Assembly (NCBI RefSeq): GCF_030247195.1
Contig: NC_080671.1
Location: 11,547,343-11,611,342 of the forward strand
Reading direction: 5' to 3'
DNA from: Topomyia yanbarensis
Lineage: Eukaryota; Arthropoda; Insecta; Diptera; Culicidae
Length of the DNA: 64,000 nt
The notes under the pieces are model-generated. The model did no database searches, was not told the DNA's origin, and worked only from the letters and a program-made list of their open reading frames with translations. This document shows, piece after piece, positions 1 to 10,771 of the stretch (within the stretch, counting starts at the first letter, position 1; each line of letters begins with the position of its first letter). A program made the translations under genes and the position numbers.

Positions 1-1214
1 TTTTCCTTCCGATTTATGAAACAAGATTGGCAATCCGTTTAGTAGAAGAAAAGTTATTAAGGTTCAAAATGTACATAACGCTTTCGCTAATATGCACTAC
101 TATCGCTTTCTCGCTCGTTCTCGTGGCGTGCATGAGCCTTTCCTTTCCGTCCGGCTTCTAATGGCATAACCAAAACTAATATGCCGGCTTTCTCCCACCA
201 ACTGCTCTCGGCAAGCAACCCAATGCAAATAATCATAGAAACAAACATGTAGTGGACCTATATATAAACTTTTCATTATTTAATTGTTCGGTTGCTGCAC
301 GGTATTGACGGCTCTGTGCGGGATGGGCTGAAAATTTTCATTTTTCCGAGTCGTTTTCGAAAGATTTTTCAAAACACTATTTTTCCGTTGATAATGAATG
401 TTGTAGGATTCCAAAATTTATTACGATATTGGTACAAATATTTTCGACAAAATGCCGAAGAAATTGATTAAATCCATTCAGTACAACAAAAGATATTAGC
501 GTTCAAAATTTTACATCATTTTTCTTCCGAAATTTTGAAAAGGGGCCCCTATATTGAAAGGTAAGTCGTTAGTCACGACAAAATGTCTTCTGTTGTTGAT
601 AAACAATAAAATTTACATTTTGTTCCAGGCATCAGACATTCTCAACAACTTTGCTAAAGACATGAAGTCTCTTACTATTTTTCTCCATAATTGCTTATAG
701 GACAATTAATTACTGGAATTATTCTTCGAAATTTTTAAACCTCCAAAGAGGACGGCATCAGAATTATGTCATATTAAACCTTAACGTGAAAGTCAGGTAA
801 AATGATTTTTTCGTTCTCGGAGATTAACTCAAAAATAAAAGCGCTTTTCGAAAATCCAAGAATACTTATCTCTTCGTAATTAAATTTTCTACAACTAAGT
901 ATGCTTGGAATTTTGAAATTTTCCTTTCTGAAGCCGGGAATGTCTTTTGAAGCAAGAAAATGGCTATAACTCCGCTCTGACAGCATGAATCGAAAATTGA
1001 AAAACACTGTTCGATGCGGAATTTCATGGGTAATTCAAATATATAATTATATACACAACATTTAATGCGAAAAAAGCATAAATTTTCATTTCCCGCATCA
1101 TAGTTTTGGATAGTTTTTCCCGTTTTCATTGATTCTTTTCACCTACCGCATCGCTTTGTTTTGCAGTGAGTTGGTGTGCGAGATGCACGGGTGGTTCGAT
1201 GGCATAATATTGAA
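1..1214. other. AT-rich sequence, nothing recognised
   Basis: I see no coding similarity, RNA gene or terminal-repeat structure here. Short open frames exist on the minus strand near 774-1129, but they show no domain or low-complexity-free conserved motif. The stretch ends where the first family A terminus appears. Confidence 0.4.
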
Positions 1215-1432
1215 AGAAAAAACCTATTTTAATCCACCTAGCGGTGCAATTGTGCCTTTCTCAATCATGAATCACGAGAATGTGTGCGTTGTTTATATTC
1301 ATTAAAAACTTTTAAATGCATATATTACATTTTATTATTATACATCACATGACAACTATATACAGGAAAATAAATCATTATTCGAGTTCTAAAATTTTGA
1401 AAAAGAAAAAACAGCCACGGTAATATAGAACT
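1215..1432 (+). repeat. Family A interspersed repeat, 5'-end fragment
   Basis: It begins with an A-rich lead and the block TTTTAATCCACCTAGCGG, then CCTTTCTCA at 1255-1263. The same start recurs at 1436-1480 and, diverged, at 24646-24690. The CCTTTCTCA block is the inverse of the GAGAAAGG block at the family's 3' ends, so the family has short subterminal inverted repeats. This piece is cut off by the next copy. Confidence 0.7.
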
Positions 1433-1689
1433 GAAAAACCTGTTTTAATCCACCTAGCGGTGCAATTGTGCCTTTCTCATTTCTCTAAACTATGGCACGG
1501 AGGCTTTTTATGTTCAACATAATTGTGGAAATGTCCATTACATTCTTAGTACACTTTGCACTTATGCACAATGGCATGCCAGCCACGAACTTGATGAGCT
1601 ACGTGTCGACGGTGAAACACTTGAAACAAAAAAATATCATCCTCCATTAGCCTAATCAGCATTAGATCAATGTTATCTGCTTGCTAACT

Positions 1690-1925
1690 CATTTTGTCAT
1701 GCGGGGATGGGTATGTGAGGAGGGCGAAAGTCCCATGAACGAACGACTCCCCAGCTTAAATTGGTATGCTTTGTAATATAGTGGTGGTTTAAAGATGATG
1801 GGGTTGAAAGGGAGGGGTATGAGGTGGTGGTCTGAGGGGTGATTTAAGGAGATTTTTAAAGGAGGGGAGTGAACAGTAGAGGGGGAGTGTAACCCCTCTC
1901 CGTAAACCATCAACTACGCCCCTGT
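1690..1925. mobile_element. Possible hAT-type MITE end (truncated)
   Basis: The G-rich insert within family A ends in CAACTACGCCCCTG (1911-1924), which reads CAGGGGCGTAG on the minus strand. That resembles the CAGGGGC ends of hAT MITEs, such as the clear one at 21398-21645. No matching left end or 8-bp duplication is visible, so this is a weak call for a truncated copy. Confidence 0.35.
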
Positions 1926-2327
1926 TAAAATCCAGAAACCTTAAGCGAGTCGAAAAAAAAATTAGGTTGGTTGACGTTTTTCAGAGTGATTGCATAACCT
2001 TTCTATATGAGAAAGGCAAAAATGTGCAAAATCCAAAAAAGTGAATCTTCGTCAATTTTTTTTCGTGTTTGCATCAAATCTCGACGTTTTATGCACCTTG
2101 AATACATTTAGCATCAAAAATAAAAATTCTATTTTTAATTTTTCCTATAGTTTTTATGAGAAATTTCTGTGTGGCCGCACTCTGAAACCCGTAATTCCGG
2201 AACCAGAATTCCGATCGATCCTAAATTCAATAGCAGCCGATGGGAAGGTTGCACCTTTCATTTGAGACTAAGTTTGGGCAAATCGGTCCAGCCATCTCTG
2301 AGAAAAATGAGTGACATTATTTGACAC

Positions 2328-2398
2328 ATACGCACATACATACACACACACATACACACACATACACACATACATACACACATACACACACACATACA
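2328..2398. repeat. (CA)n/(CATA) microsatellite in family A
   Basis: An ACAC/ACAT tract. It occupies the same place in every complete family A and B 3' module (also 3538-3597, 5949-5962, 10626-10650, 25512-25538 and 27016-27059), so it is an inherited part of the element and not an independent microsatellite. Confidence 0.9.
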
Positions 2399-2699
2399 GA
2401 CTTTTTCCGATCTCGACGAACTGAGTCGAATGGGATATGACACTCGGCCCTCCGGGCCGGGATTAGGTTGATGTTTTTCAGAGTGATTGCATAACCTTTC
2501 TATATGAGAAAGGCAAAAAGGTGCAAAATCGGTAGTCCCAAAAAGTCGATTTTTGTAAAAAAAAAATTTTCGAGATAACATAAAATCTCGACGTTTCATG
2601 CATTTTAAAGATGTTTGGCATCAAAAATACGAATTCGATTTCTGAAATTTCATGAGGTCCCCCCTTTGAAAAAAAAATTTGAGTTCCGGCTTATATGGG

Positions 2700-3420
2700 A
2701 ATTTCATATGTGACCGGACGGTTTAGTCTATATTTCCGGAACCATATAAGCGATCCGTACGAAATTTTATAGACATCTATGGGGATATTATAGCTATCAT
2801 TTGGGACTAAGTTTGTGAAAATTGGCCCAACCATTTCCGGGAAACTGATGTGAGTTCGTAAATTTTGAAAGATGGCCGCTTTTCCCGGGCACTTCCGGAA
2901 CCGTCTATGGTGGTTAATGTAGTCAACGAAGGTTTGGTTGGCCGTCGGTGACCTAGAACAGCAAATTTAAGTTGTTTGAGAGACATTTTAGCGAAATTTT
3001 TACCTTTTTTGCTTTCATCGGAGTATCGGTTTGAATCACAATTTGCTATGTGATCGCACGCCACAACCTGTAACTCCGGAACCGGAAGTCGGGTCGGGAT
3101 GAAATTAAATAGCCATTTACGGGGACGTAATACCTTTCATTTGAGACTAAGTTTGGTCGAATCGGTCTAGCCATCTCCGAGAAACCGATGTGACTGTTAT
3201 TCTGAATTTAGATACTGCCGCCGGGGCTTCCGGAACCGAGGATGGTGGCCAATGTGGCCAAATAGACTTTGAATGGATGTTAGTGACCTAATACTACAAA
3301 TCGAAGCAGTTGTGGTCATATTTTGGAAAATTTTTCACCTTTATACATTCATTGCAGAATTTATTAAAATCGACATTTTCTGCGTGTTCGTACTTATCAC
3401 CCTGTAATTCCGGAACCGGA
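2700..3420 (+). repeat. ~340-bp tandem units inside family A
   Basis: Consecutive diverged units start near 2700, 3040 and 3370. Each carries a TTCCGGAACC block, then TTTCATTTGAGACTAAGTTTG, then a TCCGAGAAAC/TCTGAGAAA block and a second TTCCGGAACC with GGTGGCCAATGTGG. The unit length of about 340 bp differs from the ~500-bp spacing of the terminal hairpins, so two levels of duplication are present. Confidence 0.65.
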
Positions 3421-3714
3421 AGTCGGATCGATTAGAAATTCAATAGCAGCCTATGGGAACGTTGCACCTTTCATTTGAGACTAAGTTTGTCAAAATCGGT
3501 TCAGCCATCTCTGAGAAAAATGAGTGACATTTTTGCTCACATACACACACACATACACACACACATACATACATACACACATACATACACACACAGACAT
3601 TTGCCGAACTCGACGAACTGAATCGAATGGTATATGTCACTCGGCCCTCCGGGCCTCCGTTAAAAAGTCGGTTTTCAGAGCAATTGCAATACCTTTCTAT
3701 TGAGAAAGGCAAAA

Positions 3715-4540
3715 AATGCATGCAATACAATCCAAACAAAACGATGCAACTTGACAAGTACACAAAATAATAACTATTTTGGACTTGCATGTTACTATAT
3801 TTCAGAATAGTGTTGAAATACAGTATAGTGTACACTTTATTTACAAAATCGTTTGTTTCACTTTCAATGCCGGTTAGGTTGAGCTATGAGTATACATATT
3901 GTGCGCGTTTCTGACATTTCTGCTGTTTAGAAGCTCGTATATAAAGAAAACCCACTGATCAAATATTTGTGCTCATTTCGTTTTTGTTGCTTATTGTTGA
4001 AGAGTAGGCAAATGAAATATGATTTAGATTATACTCTTCTGCAAAGTTCTATTAGTTATAACAAATTGGAGCGGCGGTTCCAGAAGCCGTAAACAATTCG
4101 TTCACAAGCAGTCAATTGTAAAGTCAACCGATAAAACAAATCAAAGTCACTTTCGACACACGACTTCGTAGTTCACAGAAAAAATATTTTGTAATGTTAC
4201 ATTGATTATCATGCACATATTAGGAGCATGTAAATAGATGTAAAAACAAATGATTCCGCAAACACGCGTGTTTTATTTAACGGATTTTTCTATGATTTTT
4301 CACGTCAATTGAAAATTACTCTTTCATTATTTGAAAAACTAATGCATTTCTGCTTTTATATTTGGATGTGGTGTAAAATACATGACGTGTAATATCCAAA
4401 TGTCAAAATATGTGTATATATGATGTGTAATATCCAGAACCAAATGTCAGATATGAATGAAATTCAATGGAATTTCATACTTAGAATAATCATTAGCTTA
4501 GAATAATCATTAGTGTCCTAGACCTGCAAATCCAATTTAT
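3715..4540. other. No gene or element recognised
   Basis: AT-rich sequence between a family A end and the 3' end of a LINE. It contains a small local duplication (GAATAATCATTAG twice near 4484-4512). I see nothing else I can support. Confidence 0.4.
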
Positions 4541-4565
4541 TTCTTTTTTTATTTCGTTTATTTGA

Positions 4566-4598
4566 CACGGCTCATAGCGGTAGCTTAACGGAGCCGTG
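4566..4598 (-). promoter_or_regulatory. LINE 3'-terminal RNA hairpin (copy D)
   Basis: An 8-bp perfect stem, CACGGCTC (4566-4573) with GAGCCGTG (4591-4598). It encloses a loop that on the RNA strand reads AAGCTACCGC. Copies A (10993-11020) and B (41505-41531) have a different 5-bp stem, GGCAC/GTGCC, around the loop core AAGCTAACGC. Such 3' hairpins can be recognised by the element's reverse transcriptase (known for some LINEs); here that is inferred. Confidence 0.7.
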
Positions 4599-4707
4599 GA
4601 TCTTTCATATGTTAACAATATGTGAAAATTAAAAATAAAAGCAAATATTATTGATTACCCGTTGGATCTCGTGAGCGCAACTTTTTATTGCGAGAGGAGA
4701 CCTTCTT

Positions 4708-5641
4708 TCACGGCTCGCCTACTGAGTCATGGGGATCATTTAATTCTCTTCTATCGTTAAAGGTGTCGTGGTGCTCAGATGTTCTTTCCTGTTTATTACC
4801 CTTACAGGTGACCAGTGTAAATGCGTCGTCATTATTTTTATCTTCTTCGCCGATATTGCTTACAGTGGTATTTGGGGTGCTGGAGGCTGCTTTTGCAGTT
4901 GTCAATATGGACTGAACAGCTGCCACAAATTTTGCAACCGTTTGTGGTTCAGGTATTGGTATTGAAAACTCTGTTTTGGGTTGGTTTTCCGTGGATTCGT
5001 TGGGAATCGGTAGTGATGCATTCTCCTCTGTATCTTCCGCGCAAGGTTGTCCGTGGTGTGCTGTCTGATTACAATACTTGCACGTAGGAGTTTGCCGTGG
5101 GTTTTAAGTTCTATAGTCAAGTGGGAGGGGATAGGTCTTTCGATCCGCATCCTCACCACAAGAACACCGTTAGGTGTACCCGGGAAGAAATTTATCCACG
5201 TATCAGGTTAACGGATTCTACTTCTCCGTATCGCGACATGTATTCTGCAACTAGATCAGGAGGGGTACGTGGTGATAGGTCATGTAACTTTACATCTACA
5301 TAGTCTTTTTCTATATACACGGGAATCTTAATTCCAACTTTATCACTTTCAGCCACGTGCTTCAAGTTGTTCAGCAAAACAAAACGTTCAGCTTTGGCTA
5401 ACGTGTTGAATGATATGAGTACTACATTGCAAAGATGATGATACTGAAGGTACATAACCTCCTTGAGCCTAAGCTGCATCTTCACCTTCAGCAGGTATTC
5501 CACTTCACTAAAACTTAATCGTATTGAACAGAATTTAATGTCAACGACCGCTGTGTTGGGTCGGAGCAGACTTTTTTCGTCAACTTTACTCATGATGGCA
5601 CGAATAAATTGAATGTTTCCTTTGTTCTCGAGACAATGCAC
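4708..5641 (-). pseudogene. LINE ORF1 gag-like protein with one CCHC knuckle (frameshifted)
   Basis: This would encode a nucleic-acid-binding gag-like ORF1 protein that coats retrotransposon RNA. The first part (5641-5192) is open and ends in a segment with SRYGEVESVNLIRG. The next segment, VVRMRIERPIPSHLTIELK (about 5160-5105), is in a second frame. A CCHC knuckle, CKYCNQTAHHGQPC (about 5083-5042), lies in a third frame that runs to a stop at 4708. At least two frameshifts therefore break the ORF. The RYGEV...VVRMRIERPIPS pattern is what I associate with mosquito non-LTR gag proteins; that is recognition from memory and not a search. The N-terminus upstream of 5641 is unclear. Confidence 0.6.
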
Positions 5642-5729
5642 ACTAGATCGAGAGGTTGCTAGTTGTTGTTCGAATGTACGTCTGACTTGAGCAGAAGTAG
5701 AAAGTAGACTCTGAAATCCAATTTATGTT

Positions 5730-6080
5730 GCACCCTTTTTAATATGTATTACACCATTTGGACATCATGGTGTTACCATTTTATATGGGAATGTGACAGC
5801 ACTCTTCAACCCGTAACTCCGGAACCGGAAGTTCGATCGACAAAAGAATCAATTGCAGCTTATGGGAGCGTTATACCTTTCATTTGAATTCAAGTTTGAG
5901 CGATTCGGTTCAGCCATCTCTGGGAAAAGTTAGTGAGTTTAAAAAATACATACACACACATACAGACATTTGCCGATCTCGACGAACTGAATCGAATGGT
6001 ATATAAAACTCGCCCCTCCGGACCTCGGTTAAAAAGTCGACTTTCGCAATCACTTCCTTTCTGTTGAGAAAGGCGAAAAG
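5730..6080 (+). repeat. Family A repeat, 3' module fragment
   Basis: It contains the CCGGAACCGGAAGTTCGATCG block, the CTTTCATTTGAATTCAAG block, a short CA tract, a CTCGCCCCTCCGGACC block and the terminal hairpin CCTTTCT/AGAAAGG (6056-6073). The 5' half of the element is absent. It abuts a reverse-oriented family B fragment directly. Confidence 0.7.
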
Positions 6081-6840
6081 TCGATATCGAAGTAAAGTTT
6101 CAACTATGTACGCATGCACTTCAAAGGTAGCGTTATATCAAGAGCTGCAATTGCAGTTCTTAGTTCTCAGTCGCGTTGGAAGTTTGAGGAAACGCTATTG
6201 AGAATATGTAGGGTGATGAGCCTATTTTCACCATACTAAGCAAGGTGCCTCACTAATTCGGTAATTCCTTGCCTTACAATCAATGGAATGCGTAAAAATT
6301 GACATGAACCGCTTTGCTTCGTTGTTAAGAACCAATATAATAACACGAATGCGTTGAAAACAGTAAAATTCTCGTGTTTGAGCACAATGAAAACTCGAAT
6401 CGAGTGCCCCTATTGTTGCGCTACCATTTGACTCAATGCGTTGGACAAAGATGGCAGACACTGCTCTAACCAACGGCTTCAAATGGGTAGGGTGATAATA
6501 GAAACATGGTGCAAATAGGCTCATCACCCTACTTCAAATAGATTTAAAAAAAATTGATTTTTTTGGCCCAGCACTTTCGGAAAATTCAGTTTTCCCTACA
6601 CAATGCATTGATTGAAGAACTTATATTTGTTCTTATCAGAGCATTAGTAATAATTCGCTTATCCGTATATTTTATGGACCATTTTCCCGCTTTTCCATTG
6701 ATTTGGCTTAGCCTTCCTATGATTTATGTTTCCTATGCTCATATGAGCGTTTCTCTAAGTCCTGCCACTGTTCCATATAGTATATGTCATTTTTTTCGGT
6801 AGTGAAACAAAATCGTTTGATTTCCTCGATAGATTGCCGC
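6081..6840 (-). repeat. Family B repeat, inverted 5'-half fragment split by a MITE
   Basis: This is the reverse complement of the 5' halves of the family B copies at 8996 and 23372. The shared landmarks are CTCAGTCGCGTTGGAA, the AATGCATTGATTGAAGAA block and the TCCTGCCACTGTTCCATA block. Homology breaks at 6208 and resumes after 6532, where a MITE has inserted. No coding potential is seen. Confidence 0.7.
6208..6532. mobile_element. TA-target MITE with GGGTGATGAGCC ends
   Basis: The ends are inverted: GTAGGGTGATGAGCCTATTT on the left and the complement of it, AAATAGGCTCATCACCCTAC, on the right. TA dinucleotides flank the GGGTGATGAGCC termini. The two family B copies without the insert give a continuous empty site (homologous position near 9320-9345), which supports insertion at or near a TA. 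An extra internal TAGGGTGATAATAG copy lies at 6488-6501. There is no ORF. TA duplication suggests a Tc1/mariner- or PIF-type mobiliser, not determined further. Confidence 0.75.
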
Positions 6841-8699
6841 TGCTCAGAACAGAACCACCTATGTATGCGAGCCCGAGTACCCGACCGAATACAAGAAGTA
6901 AATTATTGCAATACAATATCTTCATTTTTCCGATATGATTGAGGCTGCCAACCTGACGACTGCTTCTCCTCTCACTGCTGGATGATTTTGATTATTATCT
7001 CGCGCATTTCATTCCATCATTTCTGATTTGCAAACCACTACAATCTCTGAAGGGGCAACCTGACACGTAACTTGTAATTAAGTTATTGCGCGTTTCACTG
7101 GCTGACCCGCGCTGCATCCTGTAATTGTACCCCTTTTTTCCAAAGCAACCAAACCAAAAAATGGAAGAAAATGAAACGATCGAAGCAAGCTGAAACCCGT
7201 TCCCCGTATTGGTTGACCACGTATTAGCCACCCATTCGAGCGAGATGATTACAAGCTTCACTCCTTTTTCGCAAAAGTCCTGGTATGCCAAAGTCGTGTA
7301 CCTTCACGGGATGGACCAACCAATGGAAGAAACGGTACCGATGACGGTGAGGGCCATTTTTTTCCTCCTCCGAGTGCACTGTTCTGTGTCGTAAACCGAC
7401 CATTACAATGGCATGCAACGCCGCCTCATAGCCGTAGGCGCAGCCAGAATAGGTTGTTGTGTGGCGATGTTCGTTTTCCTTTTTCTTAAATCAATCCTCC
7501 AAGAGTTGAACCGAACCTGAACCAAGCCCAGTTCGTCTTGGGTCCGCAGTCAGTCTCACGGATGAAGGGGCACGAAGCAGAAACTTGTTCTAACAACTTT
7601 ATTTTTCATTTCTGTAATGTCTAAATAATTTAGCGAATCGTTGCGTTGGATCTCCTCCATCGTCGTCAAGTCTCGTTTTGTATCCCGACTGCCCCCGTAG
7701 GAAGCAGCACTGGAAAAAAAAAGTTGCAACTGGGACTTGTTCGGGATGTTTGTGCTATTACTTAACATCAGGTCAAACTAGAAGGGAACAAGTTACTTGT
7801 CGGACACCGGATCGGGTCTATTAGCGGATAGCGGATGGACGGGCGAATCGAATAAATGGACAGCTTTAAGGTGGAAGTGTGGATAGTCTTGGTTACATTG
7901 ACTGAATAATTGAGAATGGTAATTGGAATCCTGCAGAATCTATTGTTTTCAGACTACAGGTAAACTACATATACCATTTGGACACACCAACAACTTTGTC
8001 AATTTCCCAGGAGGCTCTAATTAGACCCTCCCCTACAGTTCGTCGTCACTCAGCGAGAGACAGTCAGCTGCTAACAAGATCGTTGCTCGATGACCGGTTT
8101 AATTTAATTAAATAAATTTGTAAGCTAGTCAGCGAGAAACAAACGTGTTTATTGCGAAAGATCGCTCACGCCTGATAGAGTCCGGCCATCGCTCGGTTTT
8201 TTTTCCCTGAGGACATTCTAGCTGCCGTAAGTATGTATGTAGGTACCTACGTGAAACCCAACTCGGTCCATGGCGACGATAATTGCACACCCTGTGGCTC
8301 CCGAGCAGCTCTGCAGAACTGCAACTGCCAATTTCCTCACTTGAACGCACTTGCAGTTCGCTGCCAGCCAGTGTGATTACCTTCTTCTGCGGGCTCGGAA
8401 CGCCGTGTAATTAAATAATTATGAAACTTAAATAGCTAATTATTAGGAACGTTTTATAACATTATTTGCTGCACTGGGCTGAGACCAAACTCGGCGTTGA
8501 TGTTCACTAGGATGAATAACTCGTGCCGGATTAAATTGATGAGTTGGAAGTGCACCAACAGTAACTTTAAAGTTTCAGGTTCTACGTGAATGCATCAGCT
8601 CGACAGCCAGAAATTGATAAACGGTCTGCATAATTGGTACCATGGTGTCTGAGCCAGCTATATGTGTCCGTTGTAGAGCCAAATGTAGCGCTACTATTC
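6841..8699. other. Non-repetitive-looking sequence, no gene recognised
   Basis: Base composition is more balanced than in the flanks, and none of the window's repeat families appears. Several short open frames on both strands (for example near 6995-7418, 7556-7768 and 8129-8350) show no recognisable domain. This may be genuine unique intergenic or intronic DNA. I cannot assign a function. Confidence 0.4.
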
Positions 8700-8730
8700 C
8701 GTCGCTGTTGTGCTATCTTATGACAAGCGC
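8700..8730 (+). repeat. Short shared repeat end (with 17553-17583)
   Basis: About 31 bp beginning CGTCGCTGTTGTGCTATC recurs inverted at 17553-17583 with one or two differences. The flanking sequence is not shared. It may be the conserved terminus of a MITE whose other end I cannot define. Confidence 0.4.
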
Positions 8731-8995
8731 CATTTAGCACATTTCGAGAAAAACGATTTTTAAAGCTTGAGATTGAATATCTTGAAACTTAGAAATTGTT
8801 CAAACAATTCAAAGAAGGCATTTGATGCTTCTATCTATTCTGTATTAATCTCTCAAATATTACGATGACCGATTGACTATGTTGCGAGTTTTCACTATAA
8901 TTGTTAACAAAAGTCGCACTCACACGTTTCATAGGTGTGTATTGATGACAAAATTTGTATGGCGTGTCATAATCGTGCATGGAAAATTTTCCATA

Positions 8996-10771
8996 GAAAA
9001 ACGCTTTTAATCCAACGCTTTCTTCGGGTATTATATTGATTGAGAACATTTAGAACTTGATGCTTCGCGATGTTTTTGATAACACATACTACATGGGATA
9101 GTGGCAGGACTCAGAGAATCTCTCAAATTAGCATAGGACAATATCAGTGCAAGAAATCTCAAAGGTTAATTTTATGGAAAAATACAAACAAATTATTGCT
9201 AATGCTCCGTTAATAACATATATAAATTCTTCAATCAATGCATTGTGTAGGGAAAACTGAATTTTCCTAAAGGGGTTATATAAGTTGTGCTGAGTAAAAA
9301 AATTCGAAAAACAAATTTTCGAATGGATTTGAAGTTCATAATCAATAACGTTTACTCAAATTCCCAACGCGGCTGAGAACTAAGCACAGAAATTTCAGCT
9401 CTTGATATCTCGCTATCTCTGAAGTGCATGCATGCATAGTTCAAACATTACTTCGATATCGACTTTTTCTAAAAATGACTTCCCAGCAGTATCTTTGATC
9501 TGAATTATTATCCCTAATCCTAAAGCCAAAGAACAAAGAAAACTCTCGACCCTATTACTGTGAATAAAAATTACAGTAAAGACCCGTTTTAATCACCTCC
9601 ATGGTGTATTTTAGGCTGACAAAATGGGGACATTGACTAAATCGCGACATTTTTTTTCTTCAAAAAATTGATTTTTTGCATATTTGCATCTTTAAGATAA
9701 GGAAAACATGGCCAAGAAAGGATTTACTCAAATTCAGCCTTGTTGGTCTGCTAGAGCCCATCAAACATATTTTCATATGAGGCTGATAAAATTGGGGGCT
9801 GATCAAATCGGGTCTTCAATGTATTATGATAAATAGGCAGTATTCGAAGAAGTTTCTTGTGGACGAGTGTAGAATGACTTTGTTTCTACTTACTTGGAGT
9901 CGGCGGCGTAGTCAGAAATTCAGTTTGGTGGGGATTTGGTGAAAATCTAACTTTCTGTCCAAATGGCATAATTACGAAACCGCTATGTTTGAAGTTTTAA
10001 AATTATGGAGAATCAGTTTTTGAAAAAATTGTAACAGAGTTCCTGTCTTTAGCGAATTTGTTGAGTTTTTCATTATCGAGTTATAAAATGATATTTACGA
10101 AGTGTTTCTTAATCTAGTTTTTTTCTAAAATAACTTTCCTTTATGAGCTTCACAAACTCAAGCTTTGGATAAAATGTAAGTTTTATCATTTATAATCAAT
10201 AGAAGAGATTTATCATAAACAGTAAAATCATAATAATTTAATTTAAAATTATATTGAAATAGCCTAAAATATGTTAATACCTTGAATACATGGAGCCTTT
10301 ATGTCTTCAACAAAGTGGTTTGTAATAGCACTCCCCAAAATAGTCCGACTTCAACAATCTATATTTCGTTCGAAAGGTATTCGTATAAGCTTTCTAAAAA
10401 TATATTAATTGTTTAATTACGTCGTCAATTTCGGCAGCAAATTTAAAAAAACTGCAAGAAGCGCGATTTTCGCACCTTCAAACATTCATATCTTGGAAAC
10501 TAAACATCAGAATGAAAAACCGCGTAACAGCGTTCTATCTGGGTGATAGGCCTTTCATTTAAAATTGGTTTGGGTAAGATTGGTTCAGATATTACTGAGA
10601 AACACGAATGAGAGTTTGTTCGTTACATACACACACGCAGACACACACAGACATTGTCCCAAATCGTCGAGCTGAGTTGATTGGTATATAAAATTCGGCC
10701 CTCCGGGCCTCGGAAAAAATCTTGAAAGTTTGAGCGAATTCTATACATTTCTTTTCTAAGAAATGTAAAAA
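8996..10771 (+). repeat. Family B interspersed repeat, near full-length (1.78 kb)
   Basis: It starts with GAAAAACGCTTTTAATCCA and ends with the hairpin ACATTTCTT-TTCT-AAGAAATGT (10745-10766) followed by AAAA. The 5', middle (9940-10090) and 3' (10300-10771) portions align with the copy at 23372-27179. The 3' module has the same order as family A: CTTTCATTT block, CA tract, TCGAGCTGAGTTGATTGG, CGGCCCTCCGGGCCTCGG, hairpin. The hairpin sequence is different but still perfectly paired. It is non-coding. Confidence 0.75.
9573..9820. mobile_element. Candidate small inverted-repeat insert in family B
   Basis: The segment begins TAAAGACCCGTTTTAATCA and ends TGATCAAATCGGGTCTTCA. Reverse-complementing the right end gives TGAAGACCCGATTTGATCA, an imperfect terminal inverted repeat of about 19 bp. 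The corresponding segment of the other family B copy (near 23870) lacks these sequences. I see no clear target duplication, so the call is tentative. Confidence 0.4.

Larger units (their letters stand above)
1433..3714 (+). repeat. Family A interspersed repeat complex, tandemly extended
   Basis: The 5' block is at 1436-1480 and three 3' hairpins lie at 1998-2016, 2495-2513 and 3693-3710. Each hairpin is a CCTTTCT/AGAAAGG stem followed by GCAAAA. After the first two hairpins the same internal sequence restarts (CTCGACGTTT, then GGCATCAAAAAT), so the 3' module of about 500 bp is tandemly repeated. Each module has the order: CCGGAACCGGAAGTC-like block, CTTTCATTTGAGACTAAG, a CA microsatellite, CTCGGCCCTCCGGGCC, hairpin. 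No protein is encoded. It is a non-autonomous interspersed repeat of unknown mobiliser. Confidence 0.75.
4541..5660 (-). mobile_element. Gag-only LINE remnant with its own 3' hairpin (copy D)
   Basis: Read on the minus strand, a degraded gag-like ORF (5641 down to 4708) is followed after about 110 bp by a hairpin (4566-4598), TCAAATAAACGA and an A-rich tail. No endonuclease or reverse transcriptase lies between gag and the 3' end, so the pol ORF has been lost by internal deletion or was never present. The terminal hairpin layout matches that of the I-clade copies A and B, with a different stem sequence. The element may have been copied by the machinery of a pol-bearing relative; that is inference. 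Confidence 0.65.

Noticed and set aside
2258..2599. Minus-strand frames rich in MCVCVC (also 3440-3835 and 27014-27283)
   Set aside because: They read through the CA microsatellite of the family A and B modules; low-complexity artefacts.
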